Assembly (NCBI RefSeq): GCF_003148685.1
Contig: NZ_QGGR01000002.1
Location: 558,001 to 622,000 of the forward strand
DNA: 64,000 bases
From: Actinoplanes xinjiangensis
GTDB lineage: Bacteria > Actinomycetota > Actinomycetes > Mycobacteriales > Micromonosporaceae
Reading direction: 5' to 3'
The translations under genes and the position numbers were made by a program. Below are positions 8,402 through 17,260 of the stretch, in pieces; positions within the stretch are counted from its first letter, which is position 1, and the number at the start of each line of letters is the position of its first letter. The notes under the pieces were generated by a model, which made no database searches, was not told the DNA's origin, and was given only the letters and a program-made list of their open reading frames with translations.

Positions 8402-8917
8402 ATGCGTGGACTTGTCGCCGTGCTGATGGCCGGTGTCCTGGCGGTCGGCGGGTGCGCCGGTGCGGCACCGGGTGCGAACGACACCCAACCGGGCGAGGCG
8501 GCCGCTCCGGCGGCCCGGTCGGGCACCGGCGTGAGGCCGGAGAGCGGGGGGCCGGAGAGCGGGGGGCCACCGGCGGGACTGATCGAGCTCAAGGTCGCCG
8601 TGGACGACTCGCTGGCCGAGGCGTTCGTCGAGGTGGAGCGGGCGTTCGAGGCGCATCATCCGAATATCGAGGTCGTCCTCTCGTACGGTGACGGATTGAG
8701 CCTGGCCGATCGCATCGCCGGCGGTGAACCGGTGGACGTCCTGGTGACCGATGATCCGTTCGCGGCGCAGGGTGTGCGCCTGAACGCGGAGCCGGTCGAG
8801 GTCGGGCGGGTGAACCTGGTGCTGGTGCAGCCCGGCACGGGCGTCTCGTTCATCGACTTCGTCCGCGAGGGCGACGGCCGCCGGATCCTGATCGAATCCG
8901 GTCTTCTGCGTCCCTAG
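8402..8917 (+). CDS. ModA-like substrate-binding lipoprotein, shortened
   Basis: A 171-residue lipoprotein. The signal peptide ends in lipobox AVGGC near residue 18. After a low-complexity linker, residues about 60-125 match the first lobe of molybdate/sulfate-type binding proteins (LKVAVDDSLAEAFVEVERAFE, then DRIAGGEPVDVLVTDDP). The protein then passes directly from VNLVLVQPG to a closing VSFIDFVREGDGRRIL, which resembles the C-terminal end of ModA. The central ~80 residues that make the second lobe are missing, since ModA is usually about 250 aa. No permease or ATPase genes are nearby. It may be a decayed remnant or a one-lobe derivative. GGAGGGG precedes ATG 8402. Its stop overlaps the stop of the convergent cbiZ. 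Confidence 0.7.
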   Translation: MRGLVAVLMAGVLAVGGCAGAAPGANDTQPGEAAAPAARSGTGVRPESGGPESGGPPAGLIELKVAVDDSLAEAFVEVERAFEAHHPNIEVVLSYGDGLSLADRIAGGEPVDVLVTDDPFAAQGVRLNAEPVEVGRVNLVLVQPGTGVSFIDFVREGDGRRILIESGLLRP

Positions 8918-9609
8918 AGCGAGTGCCGGGCCCGGTCCGACCAGGAGCGGCCGGTCGCCAGGTTGACCGCGCCGCCGTCGAGGACCGCCCGGTGCACGGA
9001 CCGGGCCAGCGGCGCACCCCACGCCGATCGCGGCCCACCGTAGGCCGCCGGTGGGCCGTCGAGCGGGCAGAGCACGCAGACCGCGTCGGTGGCGGTCCCG
9101 GTGGCGGCGAGCCCGAGTTCGGCGAGGGCCTGCGCCTTCGCCTCGGTGGCGGTGGCGATCGTGTTGATCAGCGCGCCGTCGGCGAGGCGCTGCGGCACCC
9201 AGACGACGATGTTCACGGTGCCCGGCCGGTGATCGAAGCCGGACTCGGCGGACGCGGCCTGGATCGGGGCGCCGAGCCCGACGGTGGCGTACACCTGCAC
9301 CCCGCCGTCCCGGACGTGGACCGCGTCGGCCACGTCGACTCCGGTGAGCAGCCCGATCCCCGGCCCGGTCAGGCCCAGACCGGTGGCCAGCGCGGCCAGG
9401 TGGGCGTCCGGGTCGGGCCGGGCGTAGGACATCGCGACCGACGCGTTGATCAGCCACTCGCGGGGGCCGACGCCGCCGCCGAGGACCGCGCTGGAGGCGG
9501 CGAGCAACGGCTCCGGGAAACGCCAGAGCAGCAGGGGGACGTCGAGACCGTCCTCCCGCCGGTGGGTGAGCGACGGTTCGGCGAACATCGCCGACGAATC
9601 TACTTCCAT
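8914..9609 (-). CDS. cbiZ: Adenosylcobinamide amidohydrolase CbiZ
   Basis: A protein of about 231 residues of the CbiZ family, which removes the aminopropanol arm of adenosylcobinamide to give adenosylcobyric acid and so allows salvage of imported incomplete corrinoids. Recognisable family segments include GPREWLINASV, the DAVHVRDGGVQVYATVGLGAP block, the PGTVNIVVWVP strand and the ALINTIATATEAKAQAL helix, followed by the GTATDAVCVLCP motif. ATG 9609 lies inside the end of the upstream acetyltransferase gene (10-base overlap); ATG 9588 is an alternative. It stands about 49 kb from cobF/cobN/cobG in this window. No riboswitch is seen in front of it. Confidence 0.88.
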   Translation of the reverse strand: MEVDSSAMFAEPSLTHRREDGLDVPLLLWRFPEPLLAASSAVLGGGVGPREWLINASVAMSYARPDPDAHLAALATGLGLTGPGIGLLTGVDVADAVHVRDGGVQVYATVGLGAPIQAASAESGFDHRPGTVNIVVWVPQRLADGALINTIATATEAKAQALAELGLAATGTATDAVCVLCPLDGPPAAYGGPRSAWGAPLARSVHRAVLDGGAVNLATGRSWSDRARHSL

Positions 9610-10139
9610 TCGGAGGCTAGGACGGCCCAGATCTCGGTGTCGTTGCGGACACCGTTCCACGGGTACGCCTCACGCAGCAGCCCCTCACGGGTCATACCGA
9701 GCCGGCGGGCCACGTCGGAGCTGGCGATGTTGTCGGGGTTGCAGTGCCACTCGGCGCGGTGCAGGCCCCGGGTCCGGAACGCCCAGTCGATCAGCACCCG
9801 TGCCGCCCGGGTGACCAGGCCACGGCCGGTCGCGGACGGCTCCAGCCAGACGCCGAGTTCGCAGTTGCCGGCCTTGGCGTCGAAGGCGACGAACATCGTG
9901 CCGCCGACCAGTACGCCGTCCAGCCAGATGCCGAAGAGGCGCTGCCGGTCCTGGGCCGCGTTGTCGGCGTAGCGCTGGAGGGTCGCGGTGGCGCTGGCCA
10001 GATCGGTGCTCACGCTCGCCCACGGGATCCAGGGGTCGACGGTGGCACGAGCGCGGTCCATGTGGGCCAGGAACTCCTCGGCCTGCCAGGGTTCGAGTGG
10101 GCGTAGCTGGGCACTTTCGGTCAGGTCGACACTGAACAT
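9600..10139 (-). CDS. GNAT family acetyltransferase (RimJ/RimL type)
   Basis: A 179-residue N-acetyltransferase of the RimJ/RimL group, which acetylates protein N-termini or small amines with acetyl-CoA. Visible features are the LRPLEPWQAEEFLAHMDRAR opening, the central GTMFVAFD and ELGVWLEPSATGRGLVTRA strands with the acetyl-CoA loop, and the RAEWHCNPDNIASSDVARRLGM helix that is the family signature, then REGLLREAYPWNG. ATG 10139 is chosen because homology begins there. It diverges from the nitroreductase gene across 70 bases and its end overlaps the start of cbiZ, suggesting a bicistronic unit. The substrate is unknown. Confidence 0.88.
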   Translation of the reverse strand: MFSVDLTESAQLRPLEPWQAEEFLAHMDRARATVDPWIPWASVSTDLASATATLQRYADNAAQDRQRLFGIWLDGVLVGGTMFVAFDAKAGNCELGVWLEPSATGRGLVTRAARVLIDWAFRTRGLHRAEWHCNPDNIASSDVARRLGMTREGLLREAYPWNGVRNDTEIWAVLASEWK

Positions 10140-10209
10140 CGCAGAAGCGTAACGGCGGTAGGGGCGGAAGACCGTACCCGCTGCCGCGTGGAGGGCGCAC
10201 GATAGGGAC

Positions 10210-11181
10210 ATGAACGACACCGACGAGGTCAAGCGCGCACTTGTCCAGGCGGCGGATGCGGCACGGTTCGCCCCGTCGATCCACAACACGCAGCCGTGGC
10301 GCTGGGTGGTGCGGGAGGGCCGGCTGGAGCTGTTCGGCGTCTCGGAACGGCAGCTCCGCGAGCAGGACCCGGAGGGCCGGATGCTGCTGCTGAGCTGCGG
10401 GACGGCGCTGCACCACGCGCGGGTGGCACTGGAGGCCGAGGGCTGGCGGCACGAGGTGGACCGGCCGGCCGGCGAGCCGCTCGCGGTGATCCGCCCCGTG
10501 GGTCAGGTCGCGGTGCACCCGGAGGCCACCCGGCACTACCAGATGCTCCAGGTACGGCGTACCGACCGGCGGACCGTGACCGACGAGCGGGTGCCCGAGG
10601 ACACGCTGCGGCACCTGGTGAAGGTGACCGAGGAGAGCGGCGCCCGGCTGCACGTGCTCGGCCGTGACCAGGTGCTGGCGCTGGCCGTGGCGGTCGACCG
10701 GGCGCAGAACGCCGAGACCCACGACGAGCGGTTGTCCGCCGAGACGGCCGTCTGGGTCGGCGGCGAGCGGCCCGACGGCACCGGCATCCCGGCGTCGGCG
10801 CTGCCCGAGGAACTGCCGCTCACCACGGTCGCCGAGCGCGACTTCCAGGCGAAGGGCACCCTGGCGGCCGGCGACGGGCACGACAAGGCGGCGGTGTACG
10901 CGGTGCTCTACGGCGAGGGGGACGGGGCCGAGGACTGGCTGCGCGGCGGGGAGGCGCTGAGCCGGCTGTGGCTGGCCGCGACCGAGCAGGCGGTGAGCGT
11001 GCTGCCGCTGAGCAGCCCGGTGGAGATCCCGTTCACCCGGCAGACGCTGCGCCGGATGCTCGGGGACATCGGGTACCCGTACCTCGCGGTCCGGCTCGGC
11101 ACGCTGGACCCGGCGCACTCGGCGCCGCCGAAGACCCCCCGGCTCCCGGCCGGGCAGGTCATCGACGTCGTCCCGGGATGA
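10210..11181 (+). CDS. Acg-family FMN-binding nitroreductase-like protein
   Basis: A 323-residue protein of the nitroreductase-like Acg family found in actinobacteria, often in dormancy or redox-stress regulons. The signature RFAPSIHNTQPWRW lies near residues 18-31, and the paired half LQVRRTDRRTV near 115 is the second FMN-site segment. The late LSRLWLAATEQAVSVLPLSS and RMLGDIGYPYLAVRLG blocks match the family. Acg-type proteins often bind FMN without showing activity on classical nitro substrates. It is monocistronic between a divergent GNAT gene and a convergent membrane sulfatase whose stop codon is almost adjacent. Confidence 0.87.
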   Translation: MNDTDEVKRALVQAADAARFAPSIHNTQPWRWVVREGRLELFGVSERQLREQDPEGRMLLLSCGTALHHARVALEAEGWRHEVDRPAGEPLAVIRPVGQVAVHPEATRHYQMLQVRRTDRRTVTDERVPEDTLRHLVKVTEESGARLHVLGRDQVLALAVAVDRAQNAETHDERLSAETAVWVGGERPDGTGIPASALPEELPLTTVAERDFQAKGTLAAGDGHDKAAVYAVLYGEGDGAEDWLRGGEALSRLWLAATEQAVSVLPLSSPVEIPFTRQTLRRMLGDIGYPYLAVRLGTLDPAHSAPPKTPRLPAGQVIDVVPG

Positions 11182-11182
11182 G

Positions 11183-12871
11183 TCAGTGCGGGTCGCCCTC
11201 CGGGCCGTAGGCCGCGAGGAAACGGTCCCGGAAGGTGTCCATCCGCCAGACCGGGGCGGCCGGGTCGGGCTTGAGGCCGTCGGTCCAGCCCCATCCGGCG
11301 ATCCGGTCGAGCACGGCCGGGTCCTTGGCGACGATCGTGACCGGCACGTCGTGGGTGGCCTGGTGCCCGACCACGGCGGAAGCCGGCTGGTGGTCGCCGA
11401 GGAAGACCGTCACCAGGTCGTCGCGGCCGTACTCGGCCATGTGCCCGAGCAGGCTGTCCATCGAGTAGGCGACCGAACGGGCGTACTCGGTGCGCATCCG
11501 GGTCTCGTCCTTCCACACGCTGGTGGGGCCCTCGGCGGTCGCCGCCATCGGGCCGTAGACGCTGCCGTCACCGACCGCGTCCCAGTCGATCATGCTGGGC
11601 ACCGGCGCCCACGGGGTGTGGCTGGACGTCAGGGTGATCTCGGCGAGCAGCCGGCCGCGGTCGGTGGAGCCGTACTCCAGTTTCTGGAAGGCCGACATCA
11701 CGTACTGGTCGGGCATCGGGGACCAGCTGAAGCCGGGGCCGTTGTAGCCCAGGGTGTGTGAGTCGTAGATGTGGTCGTACCCGTAGAAGGCTCCCTCCGG
11801 CCAGGCGAAGATGATGCCGGGCTGGACTCCGACCGTACGATGGCCGCTGCTCTTGAACGCCCTGGTGAGGGTCAGCCGGTCGGAGGAGACCAGGCTGCGG
11901 TAACGCTGCTCGTTGTCGATCCACAGCCCGGACAGGAACGTGGAGTGGGCGAGCCAGCTGCCGCCGCCGGCCGTGGACGAGGTCAGCCAGCCGCTGCGGG
12001 AGGCATAACCTTTGGCGGTCAGTTTCTCCTGATTCGCGGCGAGGCTGGTGAGGACGGCGCTGTTGAAGGCCGGGTTCTCGATGGCGTCGCGGCCGTAACT
12101 CTCGATGAACGAGATGATGACGTCCTTGTCGCGCAGAGCGGTCAGCATCTGGTCGTCCGGCCGGTCCCGGTAGGCGTCGACCTGCACCTCCGCGGCGAAC
12201 CGCTTGCGGTCGGCCAGGTCGTTGGGCAGCGCGAGGGCGGTGTGCGCGGCCAGGTCGGCGGCGGTGTGCGAGGCGACCGGGATGCCGCCGATCAGCTGGG
12301 TGCCCATCAGCGTGAGGGCGATCCACGCGGCGGCGACCGTGCCGATCCCGCGCCAGGCGGCGACCCGGTGGTTCAGCGCGATGCCGCTGAGCCGCAGGAC
12401 GGCCCAGGTCATCACGGCGACCAGGCCGGCCGAGGCGAGCACCAGCACGACGGCCAGGCCGATGGTGGCGGGTTCACCGATCGAGTCGACCATGAAGTTG
12501 AACGCGTCGTCGGCGAGGATCCAGTCGAGGACCGGGTCGAAGCGGCGGGCCAGCACCGCGAAGAAACCGATGTCGATCATCTTCACCACGGTGAGCAGCC
12601 CGAGCAGCACGCCGAGCCCGGCGGCGAGGGGGCGGCGGGCCCGGCCGAGACGCCCCCGTTGCGGCAGCAGAAGCAGGAGTGCTCCGGCGATCAGCGCCTC
12701 GACCGGTACCCGCAGGAGCGCGGTGAAGACCGAGTTGCCGGGCGGCAGCCGGAAGATCTGGTCCGGGACGATCAGGGCCAGGAACACCAGAACCGCGGCA
12801 AATCCCGTGGTCAGGTGCCGGATGACACGGCGGTACGACTTCGTTGGGCTCACATTCCTTTCATACGCCAC
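11183..12871 (-). CDS. Membrane sulfatase / phosphoglycerol-transferase family protein
   Basis: A protein of about 562 residues with five hydrophobic segments in its first 260 residues, followed by an extracytoplasmic sulfatase-fold domain. Family marks are DVIISFIESYGRDAI (metal-binding Glu), the TSSTAGGGSWLAHST region around the expected catalytic Ser/Thr, and VFLGDHQP near the end, a conserved Asp-His metal site. LTA-synthase-like enzymes of this kind transfer phosphoglycerol or hydrolyse sulfate/phosphate esters of envelope glycans. GTG 12871 and GTG 12853 are both possible starts, and the latter has AAGGA only two bases away. It diverges from a TetR gene whose operator lies about 40 bases upstream, so shared regulation is possible. 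Confidence 0.8.
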   Translation of the reverse strand: MAYERNVSPTKSYRRVIRHLTTGFAAVLVFLALIVPDQIFRLPPGNSVFTALLRVPVEALIAGALLLLLPQRGRLGRARRPLAAGLGVLLGLLTVVKMIDIGFFAVLARRFDPVLDWILADDAFNFMVDSIGEPATIGLAVVLVLASAGLVAVMTWAVLRLSGIALNHRVAAWRGIGTVAAAWIALTLMGTQLIGGIPVASHTAADLAAHTALALPNDLADRKRFAAEVQVDAYRDRPDDQMLTALRDKDVIISFIESYGRDAIENPAFNSAVLTSLAANQEKLTAKGYASRSGWLTSSTAGGGSWLAHSTFLSGLWIDNEQRYRSLVSSDRLTLTRAFKSSGHRTVGVQPGIIFAWPEGAFYGYDHIYDSHTLGYNGPGFSWSPMPDQYVMSAFQKLEYGSTDRGRLLAEITLTSSHTPWAPVPSMIDWDAVGDGSVYGPMAATAEGPTSVWKDETRMRTEYARSVAYSMDSLLGHMAEYGRDDLVTVFLGDHQPASAVVGHQATHDVPVTIVAKDPAVLDRIAGWGWTDGLKPDPAAPVWRMDTFRDRFLAAYGPEGDPH

Positions 12872-12909
12872 GTCTCGGTTTCCGGTTCGACCGCGGTAAT
12901 CCGTTTGTC

Positions 12910-12927
12910 TGAGTGAGTACTCGCTCA
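12910..12927. promoter_or_regulatory. Putative TetR operator
   Basis: The 18-base palindrome TGAGTGAGTACTCGCTCA has one mismatch per arm around the centre AGTACT. It lies five bases before the TetR start and about 40 bases upstream of the divergent sulfatase gene. Many TetR repressors of multidrug exporters bind TGAGTGA-type palindromes. Its position over the likely promoter spacer suggests autoregulation. Confidence 0.7.
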
Positions 12928-12932
12928 TTACA

Positions 12933-13553
12933 GTGGCCGCCATGGAGAACCGACGCAGACGCGTCCCGGCGATGGCACCGGAGGAGCGGCGGGCCGCGCT
13001 GATCGAGGCGACCATCCCGCTGCTGCACGAGCACGGGCTGGAGGTGAGCACCCGGCAGATCGCCAGCGCGGCGGGAGTGGCCGAAGGCACGATCTTCGGC
13101 GTCTTCGAGAGCAAGAGCCAGCTGGTGATCTGCTCGGTGATCAAAGCGCTCGACCCGCAGTCCGACCTGGACGCGCTGGCCGCGATCGACCGGTCCGCTC
13201 CCCTGCGCGAGCGGGTGATCGCCGCGGCCGAGCTGGTGCACCGGCGGTTCGCCGAACGGGCCGACCTCATGCACGCGGCCCGCAAACTCATCATGGTCGG
13301 CGAGCACGACCCGGAGACCATCGCCCGGATGACCGCCAACCGGGCGAAGATCGGGGCCGCGGTCGCCGACGTCTTCGCGCCCGACGCGGCAGAGCTACGC
13401 GTGACACCGGAGCGTGCCGCCCATCTGCTGCTGATGTTCTGCGGCGCCAACACCTTCGGGCCGTACGGGGAGCCCGACTCGTTCAGCGGGGCGGACCTGG
13501 CTTCGCTGCTGCTGGACGGCATTCACATCAGAGAGACGGAACAGCCGTGCTGA
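12933..13553 (+). CDS. TetR family transcriptional regulator
   Basis: A 206-residue repressor with an N-terminal helix-turn-helix at about residues 15-60: a RRAALIEATIPLLHEHG helix, then STRQIASAAGVAEGTIFGVFESK, the classic TetR recognition region. The rest is a helical ligand-binding domain. GTG 12933 or ATG 12942 can start it, and no good binding site precedes either. Its 3' end overlaps the start of the first ABC exporter gene (GTG 13547), so all three genes form one operon. It probably represses the exporter and itself through the palindrome just upstream and is released by an exporter substrate. The ligand is unknown. Confidence 0.9.
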   Translation: MAAMENRRRRVPAMAPEERRAALIEATIPLLHEHGLEVSTRQIASAAGVAEGTIFGVFESKSQLVICSVIKALDPQSDLDALAAIDRSAPLRERVIAAAELVHRRFAERADLMHAARKLIMVGEHDPETIARMTANRAKIGAAVADVFAPDAAELRVTPERAAHLLLMFCGANTFGPYGEPDSFSGADLASLLLDGIHIRETEQPC

Positions 13554-15286
13554 TCAGACTATTGAAAGTGCATCTGCGGCCGTACCGGACGGAGATCACC
13601 CTGGTGGTGATCTTCCAGTTCCTCCAGACGATCGCGACGCTCTACCTGCCCGCACTCAACGCGGACATCATCGACAACGGCGTGGTCAAGGGCGACACCG
13701 GTTACGTGATGAGAATCGGCGCCGGGATGCTCGGCATCACCGTGCTCCAGATCACCGCGCAGGCCGTGGCGGTGTATTTCGGGGCCCGGACAGCGATGGC
13801 CGTCGGCCGTGACCTGCGCGCCGCCATCTTCGACCGGGTGCAGGGCTTCTCGGCCCGCGAGGTGGGCCAGTTCGGCGCGCCGTCGCTGATCACCCGGACC
13901 ACCAACGACGTCCAACAGATCCAGATGCTGGTCCTGCTCACCTTCACGCTGATGGTGTCGGCGCCGATCATGTGCGTCGGCGGCATCGTGCTGGCCATGC
14001 GGGAGGACGTTCCGCTCTCCTCGCTGCTGCTGGTCATCGTCCCGGTCCTGATCACCGTGATCGGCCTGATCATCGCGCGCATGCGGCCGCTGTTCCGGTC
14101 CATGCAGGAGCGGCTGGACCGGGTCAACCAGGTGATGCGCGAGCAGATCACCGGCATCCGGGTGATTCGCGCGTTCGTCCGCGACGACCACGAGCGGGCG
14201 CGTTACGGCGCCGCCAACAACGAGCTGACCGACGTGTCGCTGCGGGTCGGCAAGATCATGGCGCTGATGTTCCCGACCGTCATGCTGATCGTGAACATCT
14301 CCAGCGTCGCGGTGCTCTGGTTCGGCGGCCACCGGATCGACACCGACGCCATGCAGGTCGGTGAGCTGACCGCGTTCATCAGCTACCTCATGCAGATCCT
14401 CATGTCCATCATGATGGCGACCTTCATGTTCATGATGGTGCCGCGCGCCGAGGTCTGCGCCGAGCGGATCGAGGAGGTGCTGGGCACCGCGTCCAGCGTG
14501 GTGGCGCCCACGGCGCCGGTCACCACGCTGTCGCGGCACGGCGAGCTCGAGCTCCGCGACGTCGGTTTCCACTATCCGGGGGCTGAGGCAGGCGTGCTCT
14601 CGGGGGTACGCCTGACCGCGCACCCCAACGAGGTGACGGCGATCATCGGCAGCACCGGCAGCGGCAAGACCACCCTGCTCAACCTGGTCCCCCGGCTCTT
14701 CGACGCCACCGAGGGCCAGGTCCTGGTCGACGGGGTGGACGTCCGGGAGATCGAGCCGGCCCTGCTGTCCCGGCTGATCGGCCTGGTCCCGCAGCGGCCC
14801 TACCTGTTCACCGGCACGATCGCGTCCAACCTGCGCTACGGCAACCCGGACGCCACCGACGAGCAGCTCTGGGAGGCGCTGGAGATCGCCCAGGCCCGTT
14901 CGTTCGTCGAGTCGATGGAGGGACGGCTGGACGCGCCGATCGCCCAGGGCGGCACCAACGTGTCCGGCGGTCAGCGGCAGCGCCTGGCGATCGCGCGCAC
15001 GCTGGTGCACCGGCCGGAGATCTACCTCTTCGACGACTCGTTCTCGGCACTCGACTACGCCACCGACGCGGCGCTGCGGGCGGCCCTGACCGAGCACATC
15101 GCGGACGCCACGGTGGTGATCGTGGCGCAGCGGGTCAGCACGATCCGCGACGCGGACCGGATCATCGTGCTCGACGACGGCAGGGTGGTCGGCACCGGCA
15201 CTCACGAGGAACTGATGGAGACCAGCCCGACCTACCGCGAGATCGTCCTGTCCCAGCTGACCGTGGAAGAGGCGGCGACCCGATGA
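13547..15286 (+). CDS. ABC exporter half-transporter, degenerate-site subunit
   Basis: A 579-residue type IV ABC exporter half: six membrane helices in residues about 1-310, then a nucleotide-binding domain with Walker A GSTGSGKTT, signature NVSGGQRQR and Walker B IYLFDDSFSALD. The residue after Walker B is Asp instead of the catalytic Glu, and the H-loop has Gln (VAQRVSTI) instead of His. These are the marks of the subunit holding the non-hydrolysing site in heterodimeric exporters such as TM287/288 or EfrCD. Start GTG 13547 overlaps the TetR end, and the stop overlaps the next start by ATGA at 15283. Export of drugs or lipophilic compounds is the family role. Confidence 0.9.
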   Translation: MLIRLLKVHLRPYRTEITLVVIFQFLQTIATLYLPALNADIIDNGVVKGDTGYVMRIGAGMLGITVLQITAQAVAVYFGARTAMAVGRDLRAAIFDRVQGFSAREVGQFGAPSLITRTTNDVQQIQMLVLLTFTLMVSAPIMCVGGIVLAMREDVPLSSLLLVIVPVLITVIGLIIARMRPLFRSMQERLDRVNQVMREQITGIRVIRAFVRDDHERARYGAANNELTDVSLRVGKIMALMFPTVMLIVNISSVAVLWFGGHRIDTDAMQVGELTAFISYLMQILMSIMMATFMFMMVPRAEVCAERIEEVLGTASSVVAPTAPVTTLSRHGELELRDVGFHYPGAEAGVLSGVRLTAHPNEVTAIIGSTGSGKTTLLNLVPRLFDATEGQVLVDGVDVREIEPALLSRLIGLVPQRPYLFTGTIASNLRYGNPDATDEQLWEALEIAQARSFVESMEGRLDAPIAQGGTNVSGGQRQRLAIARTLVHRPEIYLFDDSFSALDYATDAALRAALTEHIADATVVIVAQRVSTIRDADRIIVLDDGRVVGTGTHEELMETSPTYREIVLSQLTVEEAATR

Positions 15287-17244
15287 CTGCTCCTCAACGT
15301 CGCGGCCCGGTTCCGGGTGGACCGCCCGCCGCCCGCATGATGATGGCCGGTGGGCCGCCGGAGAAACTCCAGGACTTCAAGGGTTCCACCAGACGGCTGC
15401 TGGCCATGCTGAAACCACAGCGCCTGCTCGTCGCCGGCGCCCTGGTCTTCGGCGCGCTCGGGGTCTTCCTGTCGGTGCTCGGGCCGTACCTTCTCGGTCA
15501 CGCCACCGACGTGATCTTCGAGGGCGTGATCGGCCGGATGCCCGGCTACCCACCCGGCGCCACCAGGGAACAGGTGATCGAGTCCCTGCGGGCCGACGGC
15601 CAGGGCACCCAGGCCGATCTGCTCTCCGGCGTCGACTTCACGCCCGGGCAGGGCATCGACTTCGACCGGCTGGCGCAGGTCCTGGCGTGGGTGGCGCTCA
15701 TCTACGTCTTCGCCTGGGTCTTCGGCGTCTTCCAGGGCCGGCTCACCACCCGTGCCGTGCAGTCCGCCGTCTACGACCTGCGACAGCAGGTGGAGGAGAA
15801 GCTGGGCCGGCTGCCGCTGTCCTACTTCGACCAGCAGGCCCGCGGCGAGGTGCTGAGCCGCGCCACCAACGACACCGACAACATCGCACAGACCCTGCAG
15901 CAGACGTTCGCCCAGCTGGTGACGGCTCTGCTGATGATCGTCGGCGTCCTCGGGATGATGTTCTGGATCTCCCCGCTGCTGGCGCTGATCGCCCTGGTCA
16001 CCGTCCCGCTGTCGATCTGGCTGACCACCGTGATCGGCAAGCGGTCACAGCCGCAGTTCGTCGCCCAGTGGAAGACCACCGGGCAGCTCAACGGCCACAT
16101 CGAGGAGATGTTCACCGGGCACACCCTGGTCAAGGTCTTCGGCCGGCAGGACGAGGCGGCGGCGACGTTCCGGGAGCACAACGAGAAGCTGTACGCGTCG
16201 AGCTTCCGCGCCCAGTTCGTCTCCGGTCTGATCCAGCCCGCCATGATGTTCATCGGCAACGTGAACTACGTGCTCGTGGCGGTGGTCGGCGGCCTGCGGG
16301 TGGCGTCCGGCACGCTGAGCCTCGGTGAGGTGCAGGCGTTCATCCAGTACTCGCGCCAGTTCAGCCAGCCGCTCACCCAGGTGGCCAGCATGGCGAACCT
16401 GGTGCAGTCCGGCGTCGCCTCCGCCGAGCGGGTCTTCGCCCTGCTCGACGCGCCCGAGCAGTCGCCGGACCCGGCCCCTCTCGACCTGCCGGCGGTGCGG
16501 GGGCGGATCGCGTTCGAGAACGTCTCCTTCCGCTACCTGCCGGACAAGCCGCTCATCGAGAACCTCGACCTGACCGTCGAGCCGGGACAGACCGTCGCCA
16601 TCGTCGGCCCCACCGGCGCCGGCAAGACCACGCTCGTCAACCTGCTGATGCGGTTCTACGACGTGACCGGCGGGCGGATCACCATGGACGGCGTCGACAT
16701 CGCGACCATGCCGCGCGAGCAGCTGCGCGAGCAGATCGGCATGGTGCTCCAGGACACCTGGCTGTTCGGCGGCACCATCGCCGACAACATCGGGTACGGC
16801 GCCTCCTCGCCCTCGCCGGAACTCATCCGGCAGGCGTCCGAGGCGGCCCACGTCGACGGGTTCGTACGGATGCTCCCGGACGGCTTCGACACGACGATCG
16901 ACGAGGAGGGGTCGAACGTCAGCGCCGGGCAGAAGCAGCTGGTCACGATCGCCCGGGCGTTCCTCGCCGAGCCGAGCATCCTGATCCTGGACGAGGCGAC
17001 CAGCTCGGTCGACACCCGTACCGAGGTGCTGATCCAGCGGGCCATGGCGACGCTGCGCAGCGGACGGACCAGCTTCGTCATCGCGCACCGGCTCTCCACG
17101 ATCCGCGACGCCGACGTGATCCTGGTGATGGAGGACGGGTCGATCGTGGAGCAGGGCACCCACGATTCGCTGATCGCGAAGGGTGGGGCGTACGCCCGGC
17201 TCTATTCCGCGCAGTTCGCCCAGGCCGTCGCCGAGGTCGACTGA
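15283..17244 (+). CDS. ABC exporter half-transporter, catalytic subunit
   Basis: The 653-residue partner of the preceding gene. A Pro/Arg-rich N-terminal extension of about 40 residues precedes six membrane helices, and an extracytoplasmic loop of about 60 residues lies between TM1 and TM2. The nucleotide-binding domain has Walker A GPTGAGKTT, a somewhat altered signature NVSAGQKQL, Walker B ILILDEATSSVD with the catalytic Glu, and H-loop His (IAHRLSTI). The two proteins therefore give one competent and one degenerate ATP site, as in other heterodimeric multidrug exporters. It is the last gene of the tetR operon and is followed by a strong hairpin. Confidence 0.92.
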   Translation: MTAPQRRGPVPGGPPAARMMMAGGPPEKLQDFKGSTRRLLAMLKPQRLLVAGALVFGALGVFLSVLGPYLLGHATDVIFEGVIGRMPGYPPGATREQVIESLRADGQGTQADLLSGVDFTPGQGIDFDRLAQVLAWVALIYVFAWVFGVFQGRLTTRAVQSAVYDLRQQVEEKLGRLPLSYFDQQARGEVLSRATNDTDNIAQTLQQTFAQLVTALLMIVGVLGMMFWISPLLALIALVTVPLSIWLTTVIGKRSQPQFVAQWKTTGQLNGHIEEMFTGHTLVKVFGRQDEAAATFREHNEKLYASSFRAQFVSGLIQPAMMFIGNVNYVLVAVVGGLRVASGTLSLGEVQAFIQYSRQFSQPLTQVASMANLVQSGVASAERVFALLDAPEQSPDPAPLDLPAVRGRIAFENVSFRYLPDKPLIENLDLTVEPGQTVAIVGPTGAGKTTLVNLLMRFYDVTGGRITMDGVDIATMPREQLREQIGMVLQDTWLFGGTIADNIGYGASSPSPELIRQASEAAHVDGFVRMLPDGFDTTIDEEGSNVSAGQKQLVTIARAFLAEPSILILDEATSSVDTRTEVLIQRAMATLRSGRTSFVIAHRLSTIRDADVILVMEDGSIVEQGTHDSLIAKGGAYARLYSAQFAQAVAEVD

Positions 17245-17260
17245 CACCGCGCACACGGGA

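Noticed and set aside
12872..13522. Extension of the membrane sulfatase through the TetR gene
   Set aside because: The upstream frame lies antisense to a well-supported TetR gene and encodes no membrane or sulfatase sequence.
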